From contig JAGXFH010000082.1 of the NCBI GenBank assembly GCA_024637315.1, forward strand, positions 1 through 64,000: 64,000 bases of DNA, in the 5' to 3' direction. The notes beneath the pieces were generated by a model. That model saw nothing but the letters and a program-made list of their open reading frames with translations, had not been told where the DNA came from and made no database searches. Origin of the DNA: Brevirhabdus sp. Its GTDB lineage: Bacteria; Pseudomonadota; Alphaproteobacteria; Rhodobacterales; Rhodobacteraceae. A program made the translations under genes and the position numbers. Each line of letters opens with the position of its first letter. Positions within the stretch are counted from its first letter, which is position 1. This document shows positions 8,898-18,765 of the stretch, in pieces.

Positions 8898-9918
8898 TCA
8901 GCGCTCGGTCAGCGGGTCCTGACGAAAGCTGCGGACCGTCTCCACGAACCGCTCGGTCTCGGTCAGGAACGGGGCATGGCCGGAGCCGTCAAAAGCGACC
9001 ATCCGCTTGCCCTGCGGGGCCTCCACCGCGTCAAACCACTCTTCCACCAGCGCGACCGGCGTGTTCATGTCCCGAGCGCCCGAAATCAGCAGCATCGGCA
9101 CGGGCATCGCGGGGACCTCCGCAAAGAGATCGCGCGCCAGATACTCGGACCACATGCGCCCGCTGCCCCGGTTGGCGCCATAGAGCCAGCGCAGGTAGTC
9201 CGGCAAGCGGTATTCCGGTGCGGCCAGCGCGAGGCAACATGGAGCCGAGCGAGACGTTCATGCCGCCGCCCTGCGCCTCGACGGTCTGCATCAAACGCAC
9301 ATAGAGGTCGTGGTCACGGAACGCCGCGGGTGCCATGCCGGCGATGGCCTTGTCGGGTGCCGCGTCCCGAAGCCAGTCAAGCGTCACCGCCACGCCACGC
9401 AGGGTGTTCACCTGCTGGCCGACACCGATGTAGCCCGCATAATCCTCGGGCCAGCGCGCCACGAGACGCGCGCCCAGCATCGTGCCCCAAGAATGGCCGA
9501 GCAAGATGATCGGCTGGTTGCCTATTCGCTCGCGCAACAGCGTCGTGACCGCGCGCGCGTCCGACAGGAACTGCTCGAGCGTCATCGTTGCAGGATCGAA
9601 GTCGGGCGGGTTCGACTTTCCCGCGCCGCGCTGGTCCCAGTGCACGACGACGAAATCGCGCTCCAGCCCCGCCGTCAGCGCGTGGATCGGCATTTGCGCC
9701 GAGCCTGGCCCGCCGTGCAGCCAGAGCAGGATCGGGTTGTTCCGGTCCTCTCCTCTGATCAGCAGCCACTGGGTCATACCGCCGATTTCTGCCGGGATTA
9801 GGTCTGCTATCGAATCCGGACCCGAAATGGCGGACGTTCGGGCAGGCAGGCTCTTCCAGATCAGTCCAGTGGCAATCAGCCCGAGCAGGACAAGTGCGGT
9901 AAGTCGCAGCGCCGTCAT
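8898..9918 (-). pseudogene. Alpha/beta hydrolase (S33, prolyl-aminopeptidase-like), one frameshift
   Basis: The N-terminal part (9918 to about 9232) has one membrane helix or signal, then the oxyanion motif LHGGPGSA and the nucleophile elbow GHSWGTML. The C-terminal part continues in another frame (about 9231 to 8898) with the acid (SGARDMN) and the histidine (GSGHAPF). The span from start to stop is 1,021 nt, one more than a multiple of three. Removing one C from TTGCCTCGC near 9232 restores a continuous product of about 339 residues with a sensible join (LALAAPEYRLPDYLRW). It is the last gene of the minus-strand hydrolase operon and overlaps the previous stop by 4 bp. It may be a real pseudogene or a sequencing error. 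Confidence 0.75.
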
Positions 9919-11295
9919 CGGCCACGTTCCGGCATCAGCGCGAGAGACGCCAGCCCAAGCCCCGCGACGCCCGAGGCCGCGCCAAGCCACGGCCAGAGGC
10001 CCGGCAGGATCGAGAACAGGAACAGGTAGTTCTGCGCTGCCGCCCAGAGCGGCCAGCCTATCAGGACGGTCGCGACGATGCCTGCCGCGATCCGAAGGGT
10101 GTGGGGACGCCGCCGTGCATATGCGACCCGGGCGGCAAAAAAGGCCACGACTAGGGCAAGCGCGATGGCGATGCGAGCCGCCGTCTCGGCCCAGAGCACG
10201 CGCGCCATGCCGACCGGCGCCACGCCAAGGCTCTCCGACCACTCCCGCACAAGCGCGGCAAGGAGCGGCCAGGCGCGCTGGCTGTTCGACAGGATCACGA
10301 TGCCGTCGCCGCTCTCCGGCACGAGGTGCATGTGGCTCATCCAGCCATGGCGCTGTCCGCCGTGCCAGACCGCATGCCGTCCGTCGGACAGGGTTTCGGT
10401 GAAGTGTCCGAGTCCATAGGCCTCCGCCGCGAACCCGAACAACCCACCTACCGCCACGGCGGGGCGGTGCAGGGTTGCGATTCCGGATTCTGACAACACT
10501 GTCTGATCCGCGCCCGCCATGCTGGCGGCGGCAAGGCGGGTGATATCGCCGGCCGTCGCGAACATGCCGCCCGAGCCGCGTCCGGGGTAGATGTAGGGGC
10601 CCACGGGCCGCGCCCGCAGATCGTGACCGACCGGCATGGCGGGGCCAGTCATAGGTGGCCGTGTCCATACCGAGAGGTGCGAAGATCTCTCGCGCGATGA
10701 AGGCGGCGAAGTCTTCGCCCGCGCAATCCTCGATCATCAATTCGAGCAGATTGTAGCCGGTATCCGAATAGGCGAACCGCGTGCCGGGCGCGGCGATCAT
10801 CCGGAAATCCCGGTCAAGATGGTCGGGCAGGCCGGGTCGATCGTCATCCGGCGCATACCGCTCGGTGAAATCGCCCAGACCGATGCCCGCGGTATGAGAC
10901 AGCAGTTGCCGGGCGGTGACGGGCGGGGTGCCTTCAGGCGGTTGCCAGCGCCGCAAGCAATCCGTCGCGGGCGCGTCGAGGTCCAGCCGTCCGCTCTCTG
11001 CCAGCCGCATCGCGCCCCAGGTCGTGACCGGCTTGGACAGGGATTCGACACGGAACATGGCGTTTTCGGCCATGGGGCGCTGCGTGGTTGCGTCGACATA
11101 CCCGAAGGCGCGCGTCCAGACCGGGGTGCCGTTCCGCAGCAGGACGACAACGGCCCCGGCCACGCCGTCCTCCGCGATCCGGGCCATCGCCGTATCCGAC
11201 AGGCGCATGGTCAAGGCAGACAGGCCGTCCTGCGCCTGGACGGCGGATGCCTGCAAGGCGAGCGCGGCGGCTGCGACCAGAACGGTCCGTCTCAT
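9915..11295 (-). pseudogene. Serine hydrolase (class C beta-lactamase fold) with membrane tail, one frameshift
   Basis: The start region gives a signal peptide ending near AVQAQ. Then come the nucleophile motif SLSK (ESLSKPVTTWG, about residue 83), the YSD triad (FAYSDTGYN) and, after a frame change near 10641-10644, an HGGQ segment. The C-terminal 110 residues hold about four membrane helices, as in serine hydrolases with integral tails. The span is 1,381 nt, one base over; deleting one base from the CCCC run (coding strand) joins the parts into about 459 residues (TYDWPAMPVGHD). It starts within the stop of the upstream membrane-protein gene. Confidence 0.75.
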
Positions 11296-12129
11296 GGCGT
11301 CCCGTTTCCGGTTTGACGTTTCAAGGTCGGGTCTTCCGCCCCTCGGACCAGCGCGCGCAGGAACCATGCGGCACCGCCGGACACCAGCATGAACCCGATG
11401 AACGGCGCGGCAGCCTCGGGGCCGAAGGCCACCCCGGCGCGGAGCTGCATGACCGTCTGCAACACTATCGTCGGCAACAGGACCGCGGCGATCGACAGAA
11501 GTGACAGCGCGTGGGCCAGACCCCACCTGGCGCCATGCCAGAGCGCGACGCCCGCCGTAACGCGGCCCGGCGCGATGACGCCAAGGTCGATCGCGCAGGT
11601 CGTTCGCACGGTGTGGTAGGTCGCAGGCGGATAGGCTCCGTTTGCCATTTCCAGCCAGAGCAGAAGCGTCCACGCACGGCCGGTCACGGCCCCGCAGCCG
11701 ATCAGCAAGGCAGGCAGGAACCGGGCCGTTCCCATTGAGCGCCAGGGCGAGGCCCGCGGTCGAGACCGGGATCATCGCCACGTAGAGCGTAAAAACCTCG
11801 TTGATGGCCGCCGCGCCGAAGGCAAGGCTTGCCCCGAGATAGAGCCACCAGGCATGGGCTGCGATCAGAATCATTCGAGCCAGGGCCGAGCGTCGCCGCG
11901 CCAGGGCCCAGAGCGCCAGAGAAGCGACGATGAACAGGCCGAGCAGGTCCGACCCCTGCGCGCTGCCCGCAGTGAAGGGTGTGTCGCGCCGATAGAGCCC
12001 TTGCCCGTGGAGGTCCGGGTCCGGCGGCATATCGCCCGGCGGCGACCAGAACAGCCCGGCCGCCGCGGCGAGGGCGCCGAGCGCGACGGCCAGCAGGGTC
12101 GTCACACAGAGCCAGGCTGTCCGGGTCAT
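11292..12129 (-). pseudogene. Polytopic membrane protein of unknown function, one frameshift
   Basis: About 278 residues with roughly seven or eight hydrophobic helices, split in two frames at 11731-11733. The first frame gives an N-terminal helix, a periplasmic loop with CPDPDLHGQGLYRRD-like polar sequence, and helices up to the run LALALNG. The second frame continues with ARFLPALLIG. The span is 838 nt, one base over; taking one base from the GGG run (coding strand) repairs it. I do not recognise the family. It overlaps both neighbours by 4 bp. Confidence 0.65.
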
Positions 12130-12779
12130 CCGTCCGGTCCCCGTCCTGTCATGCGCCCCCTGGCAACGGCCAGTCCGGTCACGACGTACCATTGCAGATA
12201 CGACCAGGTCAGCAGGCGCTTGAACAGGCCGACCCGATCGGTCTCGGCCATCGCGATCGTCACGGCCGCCAGTCCAGCGCCGGCAATGGCGGTCGCCCGG
12301 GAATAGCCGGCTAAGCCATGCCAGGATGGCGACGCCCGCATGGCTCCGCCGATCAGCCAGATTGCGATCAGGATCGAGATGCCCATCGGGATCGCGATGA
12401 AGATGTGAAGCGTGCCGCGCAACGACACGAAAGGTACGCAGCCGGGATCGCACGGGAAGAACAGGGTGAGGATCACGCCCGCGAGGCCCGCGAGACCCAG
12501 CAAGACGGGACCCACGGGCAAGATCGCTCCGGGATGGATCGCGCGTCGAAGGCCGATGGAAAACGGGATGACCAGGGCGTGATAGAGCAGCAGGAGAGGA
12601 TCCACGACGCGCTTGCCCGCGGCACCGCGTTCGACCAGTTCGCTGATCGCGTCCGACCAGGCCGAATAGCCGGGCGTCAGCGCAATCCCCAAACCGTCGC
12701 CCAGCGCGAAGGCGGCTGCGGCAAACACACCGCACGAGCCCAGAAGACGCACCGATCCTTGTCGCTTGGCTTCGGTCAT
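12126..12779 (-). CDS. DUF998 domain membrane protein
   Basis: This is a 217-residue protein with six hydrophobic segments, matching DUF998: an early PGYSAWSDAISEL motif after the first helix, and FFPCDPGC followed by HIFIAIPMGI in the middle. The reading frame is intact. Function is unknown; family members sit in varied hydrolase and lipid-associated clusters. Both ends overlap neighbouring genes by 4 bp, so it is embedded in the operon. Confidence 0.8.
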   Translation of the reverse strand: MTEAKRQGSVRLLGSCGVFAAAAFALGDGLGIALTPGYSAWSDAISELVERGAAGKRVVDPLLLLYHALVIPFSIGLRRAIHPGAILPVGPVLLGLAGLAGVILTLFFPCDPGCVPFVSLRGTLHIFIAIPMGISILIAIWLIGGAMRASPSWHGLAGYSRATAIAGAGLAAVTIAMAETDRVGLFKRLLTWSYLQWYVVTGLAVARGRMTGRGPDG

Positions 12780-13855
12780 GGCATCCCCGCAAGCACGTTG
12801 TTCAACAAGATCGCTGTTGCCCGTTCAGGCTCCTCGAACAGCGGGCTGTGGGCAGAATTCTCGAACATGTAGAAACCCTTGACCGGCGCTTCGATCGTGT
12901 CGAAATAGGCGCGGGAAAGCTCCGGGTTGACTGTTTGGTCATGGCGCCCGACAAGGAAGTAGACCGGCAGGTCGAAATTGGTCAGCCGGGAGCCTAGGTC
13001 GTCGCGAAGCATTTGCTCCCAGAAGCACGGCCGCGACCAGAGCTTGCCGCGCCATATGTTGATTTTCTCCGCGACCGTGTAGGCGCGCACCCGCCACATG
13101 GGCAGGAAGATGCCCGTGATGACCGAGCGCATGTCGTGGGTATGCCCGACACCGATCCTGTGCATGGCGCCATCGCGCAGCCGCATCCATTCGGGCGACG
13201 TGCCCGCCTCCATGCTGACCTCCGCGACCTCGAGCCGGCGGACCATCGCCGTGTCGCCGCGGGCGCGATAGGCGGCAAGTAGGTAGTCATGCGCCATGAC
13301 CTCGGAGCGCAACTGGTGAACGATCTGGGCCATCCCGACATAGGCAAGGAAGCGGTCGGGCGCGGCGGCCGCGGCCTGAATGCCCAGGTAGCTGCCCCAG
13401 GAATGGCCAAGGAGCACGATCCGGCCCTGCCCGAAGCGCGCGCGCAGGTAGTCGGCAACCTCGATCGTGTCCGCGATCATTTGCGCCATCGTCATGGTCT
13501 CGGGCGGGATGTCGGCGCGAAACGACATGCCTGCCCTCCGCTGTTCCCACCAGACCATGGTGAAATGCCGCTCGAGTCCCGTGGGATACTCCTGTTCCAT
13601 GAAGAACTCGACCATGCCGGGGCCGCCATGCAGGAACAGCAGCACCGGGTTCGCAGGATCGACGCTCTGAACGAGCATGCCCAGGGGAATGCCGCCGATC
13701 TCGACCATCACGCGTTCCGAGATGCTGCCGGGGATGACATTGCCTGCCGCGTCACGAAGCGGGTCCGGACGGCCGGGGCTGACGATGAGGAGCCAGATGG
13801 CGCCTCCGGCGAGAGCCACCACGAGGAGAAGTAGAGCCACGACCATGAGACTCAC
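12776..13855 (-). CDS. Alpha/beta hydrolase (S33, prolyl-aminopeptidase-like), membrane-anchored
   Basis: This intact protein of about 359 residues has one N-terminal helix, then LHGGPGMVEFF (oxyanion hole), GHSWGSYLG (nucleophile elbow), GRHDQTV (acid) and NSAHSPLFEEP (histidine). It is a paralogue in layout of the frameshifted hydrolase at the end of the operon. The start is GTG at 13855 or ATG at 13846; the open frame reaches further upstream into the amidohydrolase gene, but only these starts give a clean N-terminal helix. GTG begins just after the upstream stop. The substrate is unknown: family members cleave peptides, epoxides, esters or lactones. Confidence 0.85.
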   Translation of the reverse strand: MSLMVVALLLLVVALAGGAIWLLIVSPGRPDPLRDAAGNVIPGSISERVMVEIGGIPLGMLVQSVDPANPVLLFLHGGPGMVEFFMEQEYPTGLERHFTMVWWEQRRAGMSFRADIPPETMTMAQMIADTIEVADYLRARFGQGRIVLLGHSWGSYLGIQAAAAAPDRFLAYVGMAQIVHQLRSEVMAHDYLLAAYRARGDTAMVRRLEVAEVSMEAGTSPEWMRLRDGAMHRIGVGHTHDMRSVITGIFLPMWRVRAYTVAEKINIWRGKLWSRPCFWEQMLRDDLGSRLTNFDLPVYFLVGRHDQTVNPELSRAYFDTIEAPVKGFYMFENSAHSPLFEEPERATAILLNNVLAGMP

Positions 13856-13856
13856 G

Positions 13857-14728
13857 TCACTCCCCCGCGGCGCGCAGATTGGCTTCGAGAGCGTCGAGCG
13901 CATCTCTGTCGTATACACGACCGCCGGCGATGACTGCCTGCGGGTGGCGCAGCGGTGCAAGGCCCTCCAGCGGATTTGCATCGAGCGGCACCAGATCGGC
14001 ACGCCTCCCGGGCGCGATGGTGCCGTCCTGATCCACCAGCCCGAAGAAGCGCGGCGGCGCGACGGTTGCGGTGTGGAGCGCCTCGCGCGGGGTCAGGCCG
14101 ATCTCGACATAGAGGTCCAGTTCATCGAGCAGGGAAAAGCCGTGGAAGAGATAGGGATTGGCGAAGGAGGCATCGCTGGAGGCGAGGATCGGCACACCGG
14201 CCAAATGGGCCATCAGGAACGTCCGCCTATCGAGTGCGATGCTGTCCCGGGCCTGTCGGCGAGGAACATGCCAGGCCACGATCCGGGCGATGCGTCGACC
14301 CACGCCCCCGACAGCACGAGCCGTGGGCCGAGAACCTCCCCCGCCACGATCCGGGCCTGCAGCGCCTGTTGCTCGGCGATGGGCCAGAGCGCGCCCATGT
14401 CGCGGATGCCGGTGACGCCGTTGATCATGTAGAGCGGCAGCGCCGTATCGGGTTCGGTCGCGGAGGAGAAGATGTGCACATGGCTGTCCCAGAGGCCGGG
14501 GATCAGGAATGCGCCCTCGGCGTCGAGTTTCGGCACCCGTTCGGCAGCAGTAGCTGTTGCGCCGATCTCGGCAATCCGGTCGCCTTCGATCAGCACGGAC
14601 TGACCCTCGGAAAGCGTTCCGGTATCAACATCCACCAGCGTGACATTGGTCAGGACTGTGTCGGATGCAGCCAGATCGGGAGTGGCAAGGCAGCCGCAAA
14701 CCATGACAATCGAGCAAAGGTGTTTCAT
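13857..14728 (-). pseudogene. Amidohydrolase (imidazolonepropionase-like), internally deleted
   Basis: The N-terminal piece (14728 to about 14230) has a lipoprotein-like or signal start, an N-terminal beta domain and the metal-binding DSHVHIF. The C-terminal piece in another frame (about 14260 to 13857) has SSDASFANPYLFHGF, the region of the last metal-ligand Asp, and a closing PGRRADLVPLDANPL. Intact relatives have roughly 180-190 residues between these parts, including the bridging Lys and two metal His. That core is missing and the frame is broken, so no activity is expected. It lies between the unknown gene at 14982 and the alpha/beta hydrolase. Confidence 0.75.
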
Positions 14729-14981
14729 CTTGTGACTCCTGGTCAGAAACGGTTTGGGCGCATCCATGCAGAGCGCGCGCAGGGGCGCCCGGTCGCGCCG
14801 TCTTTCCGGGAATGACATGCGAAGTGTCCTTGCTCGTTGTTTTCCGGCTCGCGCCGACCGGACGGCACCGCCCATGGCAGGGTTCGCGGCGTAGGGGCGC
14901 TGACCCTCGTTCCCCGTATGGTCCGTCCGCGATGAAGCGGGCCGCTGGTCACTGTCGGGCGGTTCGGACGGATGAGGGTCG

Positions 14982-16125
14982 TCACTCTGCTGCATGGCGC
15001 GACCACGCCCCCCTCATCCTTGGCTTGGGGCCGAGGTCCACCCGGCCTGACCACGCGTAGGTCGTGGGCCATGTCCGTAAACGCGGAACGACCCGTACGA
15101 GGCCGAGCATCGCGAGCGGCAGACGCCCAGGGCGCCAGGGGACTGTCGGACGCAATTGCACCTCCACCGATGCGCCCTCGCGCAGGGCCGAATAGTCGCC
15201 GCCGATGATCTCGCTGCCGCAGATCGAGAGGCTCCAACGCCCCTCGACCTTCTGCCCCGATTGCAATGTCTCGAGGTTCGGGAAGGCTGGGGCAAAATCC
15301 CATCGCGGCCCCGTGTCCGGGCACGCCCGCCACGAGCCGGACGATATCGCCCGCGCGGTCCAGCACGATGCGGTCCTTGGAGCCTGGACCCGTCGCCTGC
15401 GCGGCGGTCTCGACCACCGGGACCATGGCCGGAGGGTTCAGCGTGGCGATGACAAGCCGGTCCGAGTATCGCGTGAACCACACCCATGCGCCGCAGAGCG
15501 GCAGTGGCAGCCCGGCGGGCTTGAGCGTCCTCGCCCCGATCTGGCCGGTGAAGACTGTCCCCTGCCGGCGCAGAAGCGCGATCGACCGCATCAGGACGAG
15601 AAACAGCATCCGGGGCTTGCCGATATCCGCACCGACGGGCGCCAGCATGGGAAACCCGCGGCTCGGACCACCCTCGACAATGCAAAGCGCATTGGGGCGG
15701 CCGTCTGCATCGCTGAATGCGATGTCGAGGCGCAGCCCGTCGGGACCGATCTCGAACCGCGCCGGGGAGATGGCCGTTTCGCAAAGGTCCGCGATCCCCT
15801 CGCCGAAGGTGTAGTGGTCGCGGTTCAAACGGACGCCGGGCTCATGGTAGACGTCGACACGCCCGTCGCGGCGATACCGCAGGATCCGCATGCCGCGACC
15901 GTTCTGCGTGTCATCAAAGACCTGCGGCTCGATCGCTGTGAATTCCGGGTCACCCTTGAGGCCGACGACGAGAAGGCGTTCCATGTGGTCGAGACCCAGG
16001 CGGAACGGACAGACGAGGCGCGCGGGTGTCTGCGGCAGCGGCTGGGCATCCCAGCGCCACGACCCCAGAGACTCCGATTGTGCCACCGGGATCGTGGCGG
16101 GCGCGGGGAGGCCGAACTGGCTCAT
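14982..16125 (-). pseudogene. Protein of unknown function, one frameshift
   Basis: About 380 residues, no membrane helix and no family I recognise. The first frame (16125 to about 15300) contains a beta-rich region (LVCPFRLGLDHMERLLV, then ALCIVEGGPSRGFPML); the second (about 15300 to 14982) continues with PAFPNLETLQSGQKVEGRW. The total is 1,144 nt, one base over. Removing one base from the GGG or TTTT run (coding strand, 15294-15301) gives a smooth join. It starts within the stop of the quinone-oxidoreductase gene. About 250 bp without a gene separate it from the amidohydrolase, the only large gap inside the operon. Confidence 0.55.
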
Positions 16126-17132
16126 CGCTCCGCCACCCTGAGAACCAGCTTTCCTTTCACATCCCCGGCCTCGATGCGTTCATGGGCTTCGCGCACTTTC
16201 GTCAGCGGCAGCACCTCGGCGACGACGGGGTCGATGCGGCCTGCCGCGAGCATCGCGAAGAGCCTGGTCAGATCGTCTCGGAACCAGTCGGGATGTTTCC
16301 GCCGCATCGCGCCGATGGAATAGAACGCGGTCGCATGCCCGTTGGGCAGCCAGTCCCAGAGCGTCAGTTTCACGAAGTCCATCGGGATCGAGCCGCCCCG
16401 TCCCAGCACCTCATTCTGGAAGCCGAAGGCCACCAGCATGCCGCCGGGCTTGAGCGCATGGAGCGAACGCGACAGGCTGTCGCCGCCCAGCGGGTCGAAG
16501 ACGACATCGACGCCGCCGCCCGTTGCCTTCTGAAGGGTCGCCTCGGGGGCATCCGCGTCTATGGGCGTCGCGCCGAGACTGCGGATCAGGTCGTGCTTGG
16601 CGGCAACATCGGTGCCGAAGGCCGCGATCCCGGCATCGCGCGCCAGTTGCAACATGGCCGTTCCGACCGCGCCGCCCGCGCCGTGGATCAGCAGGCTTTG
16701 GCCCGCTGTCATCTTCGCCACGCGGGTCAACATCTGCCAGGGAGTCACGGCTGACAGGATCATGCCAAGGGCATCGACGTCCGACACGCCCTCGGGCACG
16801 CGCGTCAGCCGGTCCTCTGGCAGGCATAGATACTCCGAATAGCCGCCGATGGTCGTTAGGTCCGCCACGCGGTCGCCCGGACGGAAGCGGGTCGCGCCGG
16901 GGCCGTTGGCATCGACGACGCCCACCAGGTCGTAACCCAGCGTGAAGGGCGGCTTGTCCTTCACGTCCGGATACTTCCCCTTTCGGATCATCACGTCGGT
17001 GAAGGCGGCACTGGTCACCAGAACGCGCACCCGCACCTCGCCTTCGCCGGGCTGCGGCAGGTCGGGGACGGTTTCAAGTTCCAGTTCCCCGGGGCCGCCG
17101 AAGGCGTTCAGTCTGACACGGGTCCAGGGCAT
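16122..17132 (-). CDS. Zinc-type/quinone-oxidoreductase-like MDR enzyme
   Basis: This is a 336-residue medium-chain dehydrogenase/reductase. The N-terminal GroES-like domain has GYDLVGVVDANGPG. The Rossmann domain has the nucleotide-binding HGAGGAVGTAMLQLA (about residues 149-163). The catalytic-zinc Cys/His set and the structural-zinc Cys cluster of true alcohol dehydrogenases are absent, so it belongs to the zinc-free quinone oxidoreductase group, which reduces quinones or enones with NADPH. The frame is intact. It is followed with a 4-bp overlap by the unknown gene. Confidence 0.85.
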   Translation of the reverse strand: MPWTRVRLNAFGGPGELELETVPDLPQPGEGEVRVRVLVTSAAFTDVMIRKGKYPDVKDKPPFTLGYDLVGVVDANGPGATRFRPGDRVADLTTIGGYSEYLCLPEDRLTRVPEGVSDVDALGMILSAVTPWQMLTRVAKMTAGQSLLIHGAGGAVGTAMLQLARDAGIAAFGTDVAAKHDLIRSLGATPIDADAPEATLQKATGGGVDVVFDPLGGDSLSRSLHALKPGGMLVAFGFQNEVLGRGGSIPMDFVKLTLWDWLPNGHATAFYSIGAMRRKHPDWFRDDLTRLFAMLAAGRIDPVVAEVLPLTKVREAHERIEAGDVKGKLVLRVAER

Positions 17133-17151
17133 TTGGTGTCTCCTCGTGGGG

Positions 17152-18114
17152 TTAGGGATTCTCTGCCCGAGCTATGAAGTCTGCGATCTCGCGGGTCAGG
17201 GCGTCATCATGGCCCAGCCAGATGTGACCGCCGTCGGGATAGATGGTCAGCCGCGCGTCGGGGATGCGGTCGGCGAGCAGCCGCGCGGTTTCGGCGGTGC
17301 CGAACAGGTCATCCTCGCAGGACAGGATCAGGGTCGGCACGCTGATCCGTTCGTGGGCGGTGGTCGAGGGGGTGCTGGCCCAGAAACCGTCGGTCCGCAG
17401 CCCATCGACCTTGCGGCTTATCGGAAAAATCTGATCGAGGATTGCGTGGGCCCGCTGACGCTCGGCGTCCGATACCCGGTCAAGAATGGCCGGGTCGGTG
17501 GCCAGCAGCGTGCGGATCATCTGACCCGGCGCCAGACGCGACAGCGACCAGAACCAGAAATCCGATCCCAGCACCGCACCCACCGCAAGACGTTGCAGCG
17601 CCGTGAACTCCACAGGATCGCGGTTCGTCAGGTTCGCCGCCGGGACGATAAGCACGAGATGCGAGCAGCGATTGGGGTGCCGAAGCGTGAATTCGGCCGC
17701 CGTCAGCGCCCCCGCCGAGCCGCCCGCCACGGCGACCCGATCGAGACCAAGATGGTCGAGCAATTCTACCAGCACATCGGCCTGATGCGCGGGCGAGACG
17801 TCGTCGGGAAAGGCGCTGCCGAGATAGCCGAAGCGCGACGGCGCGATGATCTGGAATCCGCTCCGGCGCAGCCCCGACGCGAAAAGGAGCCCTTGATCGA
17901 ACCCGCCGCCGGTGCCGTGGATCATCATGAGGGGCGAGCCTTCGCCCGCAACCGCATATTCCAGCGGCCCTGTGCTCGTGTCGATCAGGGTGGCTTGCCC
18001 GAAGAGCCTGCTGTCGGCCTGCCTGCGCGCCTCGCGGAAAGCACCTGCGCTATAGCCGCCACCGGCCAGCGCCAACCCGCCCAGACCCAGAAGGAGGGTG
18101 CGCCGGGTCGTCAT
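17152..18114 (-). CDS. Exported alpha/beta hydrolase
   Basis: This is a 320-residue enzyme. The N-terminus TTRRTLLLGLGGLALAGG looks like a twin-arginine-type signal or anchor. Then come IHGTGGGFDQG (oxyanion), a nucleophile elbow reading GGSAGALTA (Gly-x-Ser-x-Gly with Ala after Ser), CEDDLFGT (acid) and GGHIWLGHD (histidine). The start is the ATG that overlaps the flavodoxin stop by 4 bp. It is likely a periplasmic or membrane-attached esterase or lactonase; the substrate is unknown. It differs from the two HGGPG-type hydrolases of the same operon. Confidence 0.85.
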   Translation of the reverse strand: MTTRRTLLLGLGGLALAGGGYSAGAFREARRQADSRLFGQATLIDTSTGPLEYAVAGEGSPLMMIHGTGGGFDQGLLFASGLRRSGFQIIAPSRFGYLGSAFPDDVSPAHQADVLVELLDHLGLDRVAVAGGSAGALTAAEFTLRHPNRCSHLVLIVPAANLTNRDPVEFTALQRLAVGAVLGSDFWFWSLSRLAPGQMIRTLLATDPAILDRVSDAERQRAHAILDQIFPISRKVDGLRTDGFWASTPSTTAHERISVPTLILSCEDDLFGTAETARLLADRIPDARLTIYPDGGHIWLGHDDALTREIADFIARAENP

Positions 18115-18755
18115 GTCGGCGCCGAAGCCAGCCGCGGCGCAAGGCTGTCGACCCAACCGGCAATCCGGTCCCAGTCCCGCCTGTCACCTACCGGCGATTT
18201 CACAAGGCGGACAGCGAGTCGGTCGAGGAATGACAGGCGCGCGGGGTCGATCATGCCTTCGAAAAAGGCCTCGTCAGTCGGGGTTACAAGGTCGCGTGCC
18301 TTCGCGGTGTATTTCGCGCGTTCGGCCACGGCGGCCGGATCGTCGCCAAGCGCCAGCATGTGCATCGTGAAGAAGGCGACCGGCATGGCGGACAGGGCAT
18401 CGCGGTGTGTTGACATGAAGACCGTCATTTCCGGCAACCACGCGCTGTAGCGCACAGCACTTCCGAGGATTGCAGCGGAATAGCCGTCAAGGCTGGTGAC
18501 CTCGGCCACCGGTCGCGCCTGGGCTGACATCCCCGCGGCGCAAAGCCGCCGTGCAATCCTGTCCGCCGCCTCGGCGGTGGACCCGGTGCGGGTGGCGTAG
18601 GCGACGATGATTTTGTTGGCCATCGGGTCGTCTCCCTGGCAAGCAGCGGTGATGAGTTGGGGCGCGGGGCGCCAGGTCGCGGCCCTGATGCCCATCGCGA
18701 TCGCGGCGACACCGGCCAGCGCAACAAGCAATCGGCGGCGTCCGATCAGCGGCAT
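18111..18755 (-). CDS. Flavodoxin-domain protein (HemG-like) with N-terminal anchor
   Basis: This is a 214-residue protein. Residues 1-45 form a basic stretch (GRRRLL), a hydrophobic helix and a linker. The rest is a flavodoxin domain with the FMN phosphate loop AYATRTGSTAEAADRIA and a middle part (LGSAVRYSAWLPEM, FFTMHMLALGDD) like menaquinone-dependent protoporphyrinogen oxidase HemG. An exported or membrane-tethered flavodoxin is unusual: HemG itself has no such N-terminal segment. An alternative internal start (about 18621) would give a cytosolic form. It sits 10 bp after the serine hydrolase gene and is coupled to the next hydrolase. Confidence 0.8.
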   Translation of the reverse strand: MPLIGRRRLLVALAGVAAIAMGIRAATWRPAPQLITAACQGDDPMANKIIVAYATRTGSTAEAADRIARRLCAAGMSAQARPVAEVTSLDGYSAAILGSAVRYSAWLPEMTVFMSTHRDALSAMPVAFFTMHMLALGDDPAAVAERAKYTAKARDLVTPTDEAFFEGMIDPARLSFLDRLAVRLVKSPVGDRRDWDRIAGWVDSLAPRLASAPT

Positions 18756-18765
18756 AGTCGGTCCC

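Noticed and set aside
9031-12792. A 1,253-codon open frame on the minus strand
   Set aside because: It is a chance read-through that strings together pieces of four real genes (DUF998 gene in the wrong frame, the membrane protein, the serine hydrolase and the alpha/beta hydrolase) because of their single-base frameshifts; only parts of it are coding.
8898-16125. Programmed +1 frameshifting as the explanation for the split genes
   Set aside because: The four sites share no slippery codon, stop codon or stimulatory element; single-base insertions in homopolymers explain them more simply.
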